A stretch of DNA of 15,926 bases from Natronohydrobacter sp. (GTDB lineage Bacteria > Pseudomonadota > Alphaproteobacteria > Rhodobacterales > Rhodobacteraceae): positions 1 through 15,926 of the forward strand of contig SKGU01000072.1 in assembly GCA_007117255.1 (NCBI GenBank), read 5' to 3'. Of this stretch, positions 7,060 through 14,020 are shown piece after piece (positions within the stretch are counted from its first letter, which is position 1; every line of letters begins with the position of its first letter). The notes below the pieces were generated by a model, which made no database searches, was not told where the DNA came from, and saw only the letters and a program-made list of their open reading frames with translations. Made by a program: the position numbers and the translations under genes.

Positions 7060-7968
7060 TCAGATCAGCTCATGCCAGTCTTTCATGCGGGTGCGAAACC
7101 ATGTGCGCTGGCGTTTTGCATATTGCCGCGTGGCAAGTTTAGCGGCTTCACGGGTGTCGTGCCACGACATATGGCCTTGCAGATAGGCGATCAGTTCAGG
7201 CGCCCCGATTGCTTTTGCCCAAGGTGCTTGTGCGTCCCAGTGGGGAAGGGCTGCGCGTGCCTCGTCCAGCCCCCCTTGCGCCAGCATCTCGTCAAATCTT
7301 TGATTGATTCGTTCGTTCAGCCAGTCAACCTGCGGGCGCAGCACGAACGCGGTCGCCATCGCGCAAGGCAGCAGCGGTGGAGGGGTCTGGTCTTGCCACT
7401 CGGCCAGCCCTTGCCCTGTTGTGCGCAAAACTTCCCAGGCACGTTGCACGCGCGCCGGGTTCGCTGTGTCGATTCGCGCGCAGGTTGTGGGGTCCAGATC
7501 GTTAAGCAGGGCTTCCAGTCCGTGTTTCGCCAAGGTCATATCGCCTTCGGCGCGAATATGTGGCGGTGTTGCCGGGATCTCTGCCAGTCCTTCGGTCAGC
7601 GCACGGAAATAAAGCCCGGTTCCTCCGGCAATGACGGGGTTGGGGTATTTGTCCAGTAGATCACGCACTGCGCGCAGCCAATGGCCAACTGACCATTCTT
7701 GCCCGCGCGAGACGCAACCATAGAGAAGATGCGGCACGCGCGCGCAGTCGCTTGCATCGGGGCGGGCCGTCAGGACCTGCCACATGTCATACACCTGCAA
7801 GGCATCTGCATTGATGATCACGCGCCCCTGTGCTTCTGCGATGGTCAGTGCGAGGGCCGATTTGCCGCTGGCCGTGGGGCCCGCAAGCAGCACAGGAACT
7901 GCCGGATCTGGCGCCACATTCTGCAACCGTGTCAGCGCGCGTGCAATAGGATCGCCGTTTTTGTCCAT
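7060..7968 (-). CDS. miaA: tRNA dimethylallyltransferase
   Basis: MiaA transfers a dimethylallyl group from dimethylallyl diphosphate to N6 of A37 in tRNAs that read codons starting with U, an early step to ms2i6A. Seen in the 302-residue product are the P-loop GPTASGKS at residues 30-37, the substrate motif INADALQVYDMW where the family usually has DS.QVY, the AGGTGLYFRALTEGL motif, and the C-terminal tRNA-binding region with ATRQYAKRQRTWFR. The ATG at 7966-7968 is chosen because AGGA lies just upstream and the N-terminus then fits the family; the reading frame itself stays open far upstream (to 8799) but that stretch is antisense to pyrH. It is divergent from pyrH with 111 nt between the starts. 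Its substrate DMAPP comes from the MEP pathway, to which Dxr in this window belongs. Confidence 0.96.
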   Translation of the reverse strand: MDKNGDPIARALTRLQNVAPDPAVPVLLAGPTASGKSALALTIAEAQGRVIINADALQVYDMWQVLTARPDASDCARVPHLLYGCVSRGQEWSVGHWLRAVRDLLDKYPNPVIAGGTGLYFRALTEGLAEIPATPPHIRAEGDMTLAKHGLEALLNDLDPTTCARIDTANPARVQRAWEVLRTTGQGLAEWQDQTPPPLLPCAMATAFVLRPQVDWLNERINQRFDEMLAQGGLDEARAALPHWDAQAPWAKAIGAPELIAYLQGHMSWHDTREAAKLATRQYAKRQRTWFRTRMKDWHELI

Positions 7969-8037
7969 CTGTCCTGCTTTGCGATTGAACCTGCGCGCGT
8001 TTTCCGACATTTTCCGCCGTGATAAAAGCGCCGGGTG

Positions 8038-8050
8038 TGCAGTAACTGCA
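8038..8050. promoter_or_regulatory. Inverted repeat upstream of pyrH (possible operator)
   Basis: TGCAGTAACTGCA is a perfect 6+1+6 inverted repeat, followed directly by a GCATATGC self-complementary octamer (8048-8055). It sits in the 111-nt divergent region between miaA and pyrH, 29 nt before the pyrH ATG. The size suits a dimeric repressor, but I do not recognise the regulator and it could be chance. Confidence 0.35.
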
Positions 8051-8065
8051 TATGCCGGTCCTGCG

Positions 8066-8072
8066 AAAGGAA
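8066..8072 (+). promoter_or_regulatory. Ribosome binding site of pyrH
   Basis: AAAGGAA lies 7 nt before the ATG at 8080. It decides this start over the in-frame GTG at 8035, which would add 15 residues unlike the family and has no ribosome site. Confidence 0.8.
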
Positions 8073-8079
8073 TATCAAC

Positions 8080-8805
8080 ATGTCCGAGACCCCCCAGACC
8101 ACCTATGGCCGCGTCATGCTCAAGATTTCGGGCGAGGCGCTGATGGGGGATCAGGGCTTCGGGTTGCACCCGCCGACTGTACAGCGCATCGCGCGCGAGG
8201 TGAAATCGGTGCATGATATGGGCGTCGAGATCTGCATGGTGATCGGTGGCGGGAATATCTTTCGTGGATTGCAAGGCTCTGCGCAGGGAATGGAGCGCAC
8301 GCAGGCCGATTACATGGGCATGCTTGCCACAGTGATGAATGCTCTGGCCATGCAGACCGCGCTGGAGGAAGAGGGCGTCTTTACCCGTGTGATCAGCGCG
8401 ATTCCGATGGATCAGGTCTGTGAGCCTTACATCCGTCGCCGCGCGGTGCGCCATCTGGAAAAGAAGCGCGTCTGTATTTTCGCAGCCGGCACGGGCAACC
8501 CCTATTTCACGACAGACACTGCGGCTGCATTGCGGGCCTCCGAGATGGCTTGCGAGGCGATCTTCATGGGCAAGCAGGTCGATGGTATTTATGACAGTGA
8601 CCCCAAGACCAATCCAGACGCGAAACGCTATTCCGAAATCAGCTATGACGATGTGCTGCGGGCCAACCTGAAGGTGATGGATGCGTCGGCGATTGCGCTG
8701 TGCCGCGATAACAAGATGCCATTGATTGTGTTTTCGCTTGATGAGCCGGGTGGTTTCAGCGGAATCTTGCGCGGTGAGGGTACATATACGCGTGTACACG
8801 CCTGA
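8080..8805 (+). CDS. pyrH: UMP kinase (uridylate kinase)
   Basis: PyrH phosphorylates UMP to UDP with ATP, a committed step to UTP/CTP and to UDP-sugar precursors; bacterial enzymes are hexamers regulated by GTP and UTP. The 241-residue protein shows the amino-acid-kinase fold motifs: VMLKISGEALMG (phosphate-binding Lys15), VIGGGNIFRGLQG, ADYMGMLATVMNALAMQ, and the nucleotide-binding AAGTGNPYFTTDTAAALRA followed by DGIYDSDPK. The length fits the family. The start at 8080 is supported by a good ribosome site. It opens the plus-strand block and is followed 95 nt later by frr, the common pyrH-frr order. Often rpsB-tsf lie just upstream in bacteria; here the neighbour is instead the divergent miaA, so pyrH must have its own promoter in the divergent region. 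Confidence 0.98.
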   Translation: MSETPQTTYGRVMLKISGEALMGDQGFGLHPPTVQRIAREVKSVHDMGVEICMVIGGGNIFRGLQGSAQGMERTQADYMGMLATVMNALAMQTALEEEGVFTRVISAIPMDQVCEPYIRRRAVRHLEKKRVCIFAAGTGNPYFTTDTAAALRASEMACEAIFMGKQVDGIYDSDPKTNPDAKRYSEISYDDVLRANLKVMDASAIALCRDNKMPLIVFSLDEPGGFSGILRGEGTYTRVHA

Positions 8806-8860
8806 CGTGTGACGCGACGAGACTTACAAATTCAGCAGATGCGCGTTAGAAGGCAACAAA

Positions 8861-8875
8861 GCCCGATTTTCGGGC
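8861..8875 (+). other. Intergenic hairpin between pyrH and frr
   Basis: GCCCGA-TTT-TCGGGC forms a perfect 6-bp stem with a 3-nt loop in the 95-nt gap between pyrH and frr, ending 25 nt before the frr ATG. It is followed by AGCGCG and not by a T-run, so it does not look like a full terminator; it may stabilise the mRNA, be a processing site or cause partial attenuation. Confidence 0.5.
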
Positions 8876-8900
8876 AGCGCGCGAGACAGGGAAGACCAGC

Positions 8901-9464
8901 ATGTCAGATGAAATCGAAATCGATATCGATGATCTCAAGCGCCGGATGGATGGCGCGATGTCTGCGTTGCGTACGGAATTTGCGTCTTTGCGCACCGGGC
9001 GCGGGTCGGCGTCGATGCTTGATCCGATTCAGGTCGAGGCTTATGGCCAGATGACGCCAATCAATCAGGTGGGCACAGTTAATGTGCCAGAACCCCGCAT
9101 GGTTACGATCAATGTGTGGGACAAGTCGATGGTCGGCAAGGTGGAGAAAGCGATTCGCGAATCCGGGCTGGGCATCAATCCGCAACTGAACGGCACGATT
9201 ATCATGTTGCCGATCCCCGAACTGAACGAAGAACGCCGCCGCGAATTGACGCGCGTGGCTGCTCAGTATGCCGAGCACGCGCGAGTTGCTGTGCGCAACC
9301 TGCGGCGTGACGGGATGGATCAGATCAAGAAAGCCAAGGCCGCGGGCATGAGCGAAGATGAGCAAAAGCTCTGGTCCGAGGAAATTCAGGAATTGACAGA
9401 TAAATATATTGGACTTGTGGATCAGACGCTTGAGGCCAAGCAGGCCGAAATCATGCAGGTCTGA
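8901..9464 (+). CDS. frr: Ribosome recycling factor
   Basis: RRF acts with EF-G to split the ribosome after peptide release, so it works directly after the RF1/PrmC step encoded earlier in the window. The 187-residue length is standard. The protein starts with the three-helix-bundle sequence DDLKRRMDGAMSALRTEFASLRTGRGSASMLDPI, continues with the beta domain (TPINQVGTVNVPEPRMVTINVWDKS, INPQLNGTIIMLPIPELNEERR) and returns to the long helices with VRNLRRDGMDQIKKAKAAGMSEDEQ, which carries the conserved arginines used in ribosome binding. AGGGAAG about 8 nt before the ATG is a good ribosome site. The uppS gene starts 26 nt after its stop. Confidence 0.98.
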   Translation: MSDEIEIDIDDLKRRMDGAMSALRTEFASLRTGRGSASMLDPIQVEAYGQMTPINQVGTVNVPEPRMVTINVWDKSMVGKVEKAIRESGLGINPQLNGTIIMLPIPELNEERRRELTRVAAQYAEHARVAVRNLRRDGMDQIKKAKAAGMSEDEQKLWSEEIQELTDKYIGLVDQTLEAKQAEIMQV

Positions 9465-9490
9465 ACCACAAGTCGCGAAAGGGTGCGCGA

Positions 9491-10234
9491 ATGAAGATGG
9501 ACCAGCCCGTGAAAAGGGACGATCCGGCCTATGCCAATCAGCTGCATGTTGCGGTGATCATGGATGGGAACGGACGCTGGGCCAGCAACCGGGGCTGGCC
9601 GCGTCTGGTGGGCCACCGCAAGGGGGCAGAGCGGGTGCGAGAGCTGGTCAATGCGTGCCCTGAACTGGGTATCCGTTACCTGACACTTTATGCGTTCTCG
9701 ACCGAGAACTGGTCGCGCACCACTGAAGAAGTGCTTGGGCTGATGTCGCTTTTCGGGCGCTATATCAAGCGCGAGGCGGGGCGCATGAAGCAAGAAGGCG
9801 TGCGCATGCGGATCATCGGCGACCGCACCCCGCTGGACCCCAAGCTGCGCGCTTTATTCGACTGGATCGAAGAAGACACATCGGCAAATGACCGTGTGCA
9901 TCTGACGGTTGCGATCAATTACGGCGGCCGCGACGAAATTCGCCGTGCCGCTGGCGCTGTCGCGCGCGAGGTGAAGGCAGGGCGACTGGATGCGGATGCG
10001 ATCACAGATGCCACGCTTTCGGCTTACATGGATACATCCGCGCTGCCCGATCCTGATCTGGTTGTGCGGACTTCTGGTGAAACGCGGGTGTCGAATTTCC
10101 TGCTCTGGCAGGCCGCCTATGCCGAATATGTGTTTACCCCTGTGCTCTGGCCTGACTTCAGCCCGGAGACCATGTCCACCATCCTTGATGCCTTTGGCCA
10201 GCGCGAGCGGCGCTTCGGTGGTGTGCTGAAATGA
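9491..10234 (+). CDS. uppS: Isoprenyl transferase (undecaprenyl diphosphate synthase family)
   Basis: UppS condenses isopentenyl diphosphate units onto farnesyl diphosphate in cis to build the C55 lipid carrier for peptidoglycan and O-antigen. The 247-residue sequence has all hallmark motifs of the cis-prenyltransferase family: HVAVIMDGNGRWA with catalytic Asp25, GHRKGAERVRE, LTLYAFSTENWSR, AINYGGRDEIRRA, and PDPDLVVRTSGETRVSNFLLWQAAYAEYVF near the C-terminus. AAAGGG upstream of ATG 9491 is the likely ribosome site; a second in-frame ATG two codons on (9497) is possible. The last four bases (ATGA) overlap the cdsA start, so the two are likely translated together. It uses IPP from the pathway of dxr, two genes on. 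Confidence 0.97.
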   Translation: MKMDQPVKRDDPAYANQLHVAVIMDGNGRWASNRGWPRLVGHRKGAERVRELVNACPELGIRYLTLYAFSTENWSRTTEEVLGLMSLFGRYIKREAGRMKQEGVRMRIIGDRTPLDPKLRALFDWIEEDTSANDRVHLTVAINYGGRDEIRRAAGAVAREVKAGRLDADAITDATLSAYMDTSALPDPDLVVRTSGETRVSNFLLWQAAYAEYVFTPVLWPDFSPETMSTILDAFGQRERRFGGVLK

Positions 10235-11031
10235 GTACGGACGCTGGCAGTTTCAGTGATCTGCGCGACCGTGTCCTGTCCGGGGTGGTTATGGCGCTTG
10301 TCGGGCTGGGCGCTGTCTGGGCTGGCGGGATCGTGTTTCTGATCTTCGTCAGTCTGCTCTGCGGGGTCATGGTCTGGGAACTGCTGAAAATGCTCGACCC
10401 CGAAGCTGCCTTTGGCCGGGCAGAGGCGGCGGGCTTCACAGTTGCTGTAGCGCTTTTCGTGTTCTGGCGTCAGTTGGATGGGCTGTGGCTGGTCGGGGCA
10501 TTGGCTTTGACCGTGCTGATTCTGTCGCTCCGGCTGCCGCGTGACCGCCTGATCGCGGGGGGGTATCTCACGCTGATGCTGTTTGCCTGCATCGGTCTGA
10601 TCGCGCTGCGGTCGGTCTATGGCTGGGAATGGCTGGCCTGGCTGGTTCTGATTGTGATCGGATCGGATGTAGCGGGCTATTTTGCGGGCCGGATCATCGG
10701 CGGGCCAAAGCTTTGGCCGCGGGTCAGCCCGAAGAAAACATGGTCAGGCACCGTCGCGGGTTGGGCTTTGGCGGCCGTGATCGGGGCTGCATTCATGGGC
10801 CCGCTGGCCGCTGGCGCAGGGCTGATCATTGTGTCGGTTCTGGTCGCGATGGCCGGGCAGGCGGGGGATATCGCCGAGAGCGCGCTGAAACGGCATGCCG
10901 GGGTCAAGGACAGCTCGAACCTGATCCCCGGTCATGGGGGTTTTCTGGACCGTTTCGATGCGATGATCGCGGCAGCGGCAACGATGCTCATTCTGGCGGA
11001 AACCGGGCTGCTGGCCCTGCTGGTGCGCTGA
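10231..11031 (+). CDS. cdsA: Phosphatidate cytidylyltransferase (CDP-diglyceride synthase)
   Basis: CdsA converts phosphatidic acid and CTP to CDP-diacylglycerol, the precursor of all phospholipids, in the inner membrane. The 266-residue protein has several hydrophobic segments, for example VLSGVVMALVGLGAVWAGGI, FLIFVSLLCGVMVWELL, LWLVGALALTVLILSL and WLAWLVLIVIGSDVAGYFAG. The family signature is complete at residues 217-243: SALKRHAGVKDSSNLIPGHG followed by GFLDRFD, with the paired acidic residues in KD and LDRFD. The start overlaps uppS by 4 nt (ATGA) and the stop overlaps the dxr start as TGATG. A seven-G run lies at 10557-10563. Length is near the family norm. Confidence 0.97.
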   Translation: MSTDAGSFSDLRDRVLSGVVMALVGLGAVWAGGIVFLIFVSLLCGVMVWELLKMLDPEAAFGRAEAAGFTVAVALFVFWRQLDGLWLVGALALTVLILSLRLPRDRLIAGGYLTLMLFACIGLIALRSVYGWEWLAWLVLIVIGSDVAGYFAGRIIGGPKLWPRVSPKKTWSGTVAGWALAAVIGAAFMGPLAAGAGLIIVSVLVAMAGQAGDIAESALKRHAGVKDSSNLIPGHGGFLDRFDAMIAAAATMLILAETGLLALLVR

Positions 11032-12194
11032 TGCGGGTTTCGGTGTTCGGCGCGACCGGCTCGATCGGCGAGAGCACCTTTGATCTGTTGCAACGCCGTG
11101 ATGATATCGAGACAGTCGCTCTGACAGGCGGACGCAATGTTGCGCGACTGGCAGAGCAAGCGCGGGCATTGGGGGCGGGGCTGGCTGTCACGGCGCATGA
11201 TGACTGTTATCTGCCCTTGAAAGAGGCGCTTGCGGGCAGTGGGGTTGAAGTCGCTGCCGGAACCGAAGCTTTGATCGCTGCGGCAGAACGTCCCACGGAT
11301 TGGGTCATGTCGGCTATTGTCGGCGCGGCGGGGCTGGCACCGGGTTTCCGCGCGCTGGCCCAAGGGGCGACACTGGCGCTGGCCAACAAGGAATCACTGG
11401 TCACAGCGGGACCATTGTTGATGGCAGAGGCCGCGCGCCACAAGGCGCGCATCCTGCCAGTTGATAGCGAACATTCAGCGGTGTTTCAGGCGCTTGTGGG
11501 CGAAGATATCGCGGCGGTTGAGCGTGTGATCATCACGGCCTCTGGTGGGCCGTTCCGCGACTGGAGCTTTGAGGCACTTGAACGCGCGACCCTGGCCGAA
11601 GCGATCAGGCATCCCAACTGGTCGATGGGCCAGCGCATCACGATCGATTCGGCGTCATTGTTCAACAAGGCGCTGGAACTTATTGAAACCAGAGAATATT
11701 TCGGTTTTGAGCCGACGCAGATCGAAGCTGTGGTGCATCCGCAATCCATCATCCATGCGCTGGTAGGGTTTCGCGATGGTGCATTGATGGCGCATCTGGG
11801 CGCGCCCGACATGCGCCATGCGATTGGCTATGCGCTGAACTGGCCAGAGCGTGCAGCTCTTCCTGTGGCGCGGCTCGATCTTGCCGCGCTGTCGCAACTG
11901 ACATTCGAAGCCCCGGACCCTGTGCGCTTTCCTGCGCTGCGGTTGGCGCGCGAAGTGATGGAATTGCGCGGCCATTCGGGGGCTGTTTTCAATGCCGCGA
12001 AGGAAGTGGCGCTGGACCAGTTCATCGCGGGTGCAATCCGGTTTCTGGACATGGCGCGGCTGGTGGAACGCACGATTGACAGTCTTTTGTCCGACTCTTG
12101 CCTTACTCAGCCCATAGAAACGCTTGAAACAGTGGCGGCCATGGACCAAATGGCCAGAGAGATCGCACGGCGTCACGCGGCCGTGCTGGCCTGA
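11031..12194 (+). CDS. dxr: 1-deoxy-D-xylulose 5-phosphate reductoisomerase
   Basis: Dxr (IspC) rearranges and reduces DXP to 2-C-methyl-D-erythritol 4-phosphate with NADPH, the committed step of the MEP route to IPP and DMAPP. In the 387-residue product the NADPH loop is VSVFGATGSIGEST (residues 3-16). ALANKESLVTAG and LPVDSEHSA follow, where Asp145 and Glu147 are expected metal ligands. Next come TASGGPFRDW, HPNWSMGQRITIDSAS, Glu216 in FNKALELIE as the third ligand, and VHPQSIIHALVGFRDGALMA. The ATG at 11031 shares one base with the cdsA stop (TGATG). The same frame continues open upstream through cdsA, but that part has no Dxr features. Its products feed UppS and MiaA in this window. Confidence 0.98.
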   Translation: MRVSVFGATGSIGESTFDLLQRRDDIETVALTGGRNVARLAEQARALGAGLAVTAHDDCYLPLKEALAGSGVEVAAGTEALIAAAERPTDWVMSAIVGAAGLAPGFRALAQGATLALANKESLVTAGPLLMAEAARHKARILPVDSEHSAVFQALVGEDIAAVERVIITASGGPFRDWSFEALERATLAEAIRHPNWSMGQRITIDSASLFNKALELIETREYFGFEPTQIEAVVHPQSIIHALVGFRDGALMAHLGAPDMRHAIGYALNWPERAALPVARLDLAALSQLTFEAPDPVRFPALRLAREVMELRGHSGAVFNAAKEVALDQFIAGAIRFLDMARLVERTIDSLLSDSCLTQPIETLETVAAMDQMAREIARRHAAVLA

Positions 12195-12209
12195 TCACGG
12201 GCAAAACGC

Positions 12210-12218
12210 AAAAGGGGA
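12210..12218 (+). promoter_or_regulatory. Ribosome binding site deciding the rseP TTG start
   Basis: The purine run AAAAGGGGA ends 6 nt before the TTG at 12225 and directly touches the TTG at 12219. The spacing therefore favours 12225 as the start of rseP. Confidence 0.6.
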
Positions 12219-12224
12219 TTGAGT

Positions 12225-13559
12225 TTGGATCTGGTCGGGTTGCTACCGAGTTTCGGGAATTTCTTCTATACGATCGCGGCGTTCATCGTTGTGCTGTCAA
12301 TCATTGTCGCAGTGCATGAATATGGTCACTACATTATCGGGCGTCTGTCGGGCATTCATGCGGAAGTGTTTTCGCTGGGTTTCGGGCCGGTGCTGGCCAA
12401 GGGCACCGACAAGCATGGCACGGTCTGGCAGGTCGCGGCGATTCCCCTCGGCGGCTATGTGAAATTCGCAGGTGATGCCGATGCGGCATCGGCTCAGGCG
12501 GATGAAGGCGTGTCGCAGTTGACTGCGGCGCAACGCCGACGCACCATGCATGGCGCACCACTCTGGGCGCGTTCGGCCACAGTGGCCGCCGGGCCGATGT
12601 TCAATTTCATCTTCGCTTTTTTCATCTTTGCCGGTCTGATGATGTATGAAGGTCTGGCGATAGACGAACCTGTCGTGGGCGAAATCACGGCCTTGCCTGC
12701 GCAGCCTTTCGAACTTTCGCAGGGTGATCGTGTGCTGGCGGTTGAGGGGATCGAGACAGAAACACTGGGCGATTTTGTCAGCAGCGCCGAGAACCTGCCT
12801 GCTCAGGCAGTTCTGAGTTACCGGGTCGAGCGTGATGGCCGGGTGATTGATGTCACAGGCCCGCACCCGCAGCCACCCTTGGCGGGCAGCGTCGCGCTGA
12901 AATCTGCCGCGCGCGAAGCGCAGATGCAGCCGGGCGATGTGATCACGTCGATCAACGGAACTGAAATTGCCACCTTCGCTCAATTGCGTGACATGGTTGC
13001 GGCTTCTGGCGGGGATGCGATGGAGCTGCGCGTGTGGCGGGCAGGGCAAGAGCTTGAGTTGACCTTGATCCCACGCAGCACGGATCTGCCGCTGCCTGGT
13101 GGCGGGTTCGAGACACGCTATCTGATCGGCCTGACATCGGGGGCTGTCTTCGAATACGACACGCGCACACCGGGTCTTGCGGAAGCCTCCGGGATTGCGG
13201 CGCGCCAGATATGGCAGGTAATCCGTACGTCGCTGGAGGGGCTGTATTACATGATCGTGGGCCAGATCAGCACCTGCAATCTGTCCAGCCCGATCGGAAT
13301 TGCGGAAGCTTCTGTTGCAAAGGCCAGTGATGGCGTCATTGAATTCGTGTGGTTTATCGCTGTGCTGTCAGTGGCCATCGGTCTGCTTAATCTGTTTCCG
13401 ATCCCACCACTGGATGGGGGGCATCTGGTCTTTCACGCCTATGAAGCCGTGATGCGCCGCCCTGCACCGGACTCTGCGGTTCGGGTGTTGATCACACTTG
13501 GCCTTGCGCTTGTGCTGACCTTGTTCGTGTTCGCGCTGTTCAACGATCTGACCTGCTGA
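12225..13559 (+). CDS. rseP: RIP metalloprotease RseP (site-2 protease, M50 family)
   Basis: RseP is an inner-membrane zinc protease that cuts within the membrane, in many bacteria releasing an ECF sigma factor by cleaving its anti-sigma factor, and also clears signal peptide remnants. The first helix carries the zinc site HEYGH at residues 31-35 (SIIVAVHEYGHYIIGR). AGPMFNFIFAFFIFAGLMM is the second helix. Two PDZ-like segments follow (about 145-215, and AREAQMQPGDVITSINGTEI at about 225-275). NLSSPIGIAEASVAK precedes the last helices, and LDG with Asp397 (LFPIPPLDGGHLVFH) supplies the third zinc ligand. No ATG is available: TTG at 12225 gives MDLVGLLPSFGN, which fits the N-terminus I expect for relatives and has a better spaced ribosome site; TTG at 12219 would add two residues. 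It lies 30 nt after dxr. Confidence 0.96.
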   Translation: MDLVGLLPSFGNFFYTIAAFIVVLSIIVAVHEYGHYIIGRLSGIHAEVFSLGFGPVLAKGTDKHGTVWQVAAIPLGGYVKFAGDADAASAQADEGVSQLTAAQRRRTMHGAPLWARSATVAAGPMFNFIFAFFIFAGLMMYEGLAIDEPVVGEITALPAQPFELSQGDRVLAVEGIETETLGDFVSSAENLPAQAVLSYRVERDGRVIDVTGPHPQPPLAGSVALKSAAREAQMQPGDVITSINGTEIATFAQLRDMVAASGGDAMELRVWRAGQELELTLIPRSTDLPLPGGGFETRYLIGLTSGAVFEYDTRTPGLAEASGIAARQIWQVIRTSLEGLYYMIVGQISTCNLSSPIGIAEASVAKASDGVIEFVWFIAVLSVAIGLLNLFPIPPLDGGHLVFHAYEAVMRRPAPDSAVRVLITLGLALVLTLFVFALFNDLTC

Positions 13560-13599
13560 GCGCGCGAATTGCCGTGAGTTCGCCGCGTCCTTGCCCAAG

Positions 13600-13622
13600 T
13601 TTTGCCCGATTTCAGGGCGAAA
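13600..13622 (+). other. Intergenic hairpin between rseP and the small membrane-protein gene
   Basis: TTTTGCCC pairs with GGGCGAAA (one G-T wobble) around the loop GATTTCA. It lies 40 nt after the rseP stop and about 22 nt before the ATG of the next gene, and is not followed by a T-run, so it is not a classical terminator. Its core resembles the hairpin before frr. Confidence 0.45.
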
Positions 13623-13630
13623 CCTTGCGT

Positions 13631-13637
13631 AAAGGAG
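13631..13637 (+). promoter_or_regulatory. Strong ribosome binding site of the 49-aa gene
   Basis: AAAGGAG, close to the ideal Shine-Dalgarno, ends 7 nt before the ATG at 13645. It is the best ribosome site I noticed in the window and is the main support for the small gene. Confidence 0.85.
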
Positions 13638-13644
13638 ACGACGC

Positions 13645-13794
13645 ATGGCTTATCTTGACGCTGAGTATAAAAATGCTCGACTGATCTGGTCGATGATCAT
13701 GGACAAGGTTCTGATCGTGGGACTGATTGCACTTGCGATGCTGATTGCCAGCTTCGTGGCGGTCTGGCTAGGCTATGCACCTGCGACGATGTAG
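13645..13794 (+). CDS. Small single-pass membrane protein of unknown function (49 aa)
   Basis: I do not recognise a named family. The 49-residue product begins MAYLDAEYKNARLIWSMIMD, has one clear membrane helix (about residues 22-42, KVLIVGLIALAMLIASFVAVWL) and ends in a short GYAPATM tail before TAG. The N-terminus, holding both acidic and basic residues, probably faces the cytoplasm, judging by Lys/Arg before the helix. Support for a real gene comes from an AAAGGAG site with ideal spacing, a complete frame filling the gap, and a strong terminator 45 nt after the stop. It lies between rseP and bamA, so an envelope role is likely only by position. I considered subunit IV of aa3-type cytochrome oxidase, also a small one-helix protein, but the N-terminal motif of that family is not seen. 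Confidence 0.75.
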   Translation: MAYLDAEYKNARLIWSMIMDKVLIVGLIALAMLIASFVAVWLGYAPATM

Positions 13795-13839
13795 GCTTCG
13801 TCTGGGCCTGCGCCAGGACATCGAGATTTATCTGCCTTG

Positions 13840-13866
13840 AGCGCCGCATTCCATGCGGCGCTTTTT
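13840..13866 (+). terminator. Rho-independent terminator after the small gene
   Basis: AGCGCCGCAT pairs perfectly with ATGCGGCGCT around a TCC loop, and the stem runs into five T (13862-13866). It lies 45 nt after the 49-aa gene stop and about 155 nt before bamA, so it should end or strongly reduce transcription of the pyrH-rseP block before bamA. Confidence 0.88.
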
Positions 13867-13956
13867 GCTGGCGCAGGGCAAGACCAGCATGCGTGCCCTT
13901 GCTGTGGCGCGTATGCGCTTGTAGCTCCGTGCTCCGCGATTTCGCCTCCGATTGCT

Positions 13957-13985
13957 TTGACAAGGGGGGAGAGACTCGATAGGCA
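13957..13985 (+). promoter_or_regulatory. Candidate bamA promoter
   Basis: A perfect -35 hexamer TTGACA (13957-13962) is followed after 17 nt by TAGGCA (13980-13985), a poor -10 match. The end of the -10 is 35 nt before the bamA ATG, and the site lies after the terminator, where a new promoter would be needed. The -35 is convincing; the -10 is not, and a non-housekeeping sigma factor could be involved. Confidence 0.45.
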
Positions 13986-14020
13986 AGACTGAACAATAAT
14001 GCGGTAAAGCGGGGCCCGTC

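Noticed and set aside
7969..8799. Minus-strand continuation of the miaA frame across pyrH (579 codons in total)
   Set aside because: The upstream part is antisense to pyrH, has no recognisable domain, and MiaA is complete from 7968 with a ribosome site; long antisense frames are common in GC-rich coding DNA.
10629..11030. Upstream extension of the dxr frame within cdsA
   Set aside because: This part runs in another frame of cdsA, which is certain by its signature; Dxr begins with its NADPH motif right at the ATG 11031.
13645..13794. Small gene as subunit IV of aa3-type cytochrome c oxidase
   Set aside because: Size and single helix fit, but the characteristic N-terminal motif of that family is not seen and no oxidase gene is nearby.
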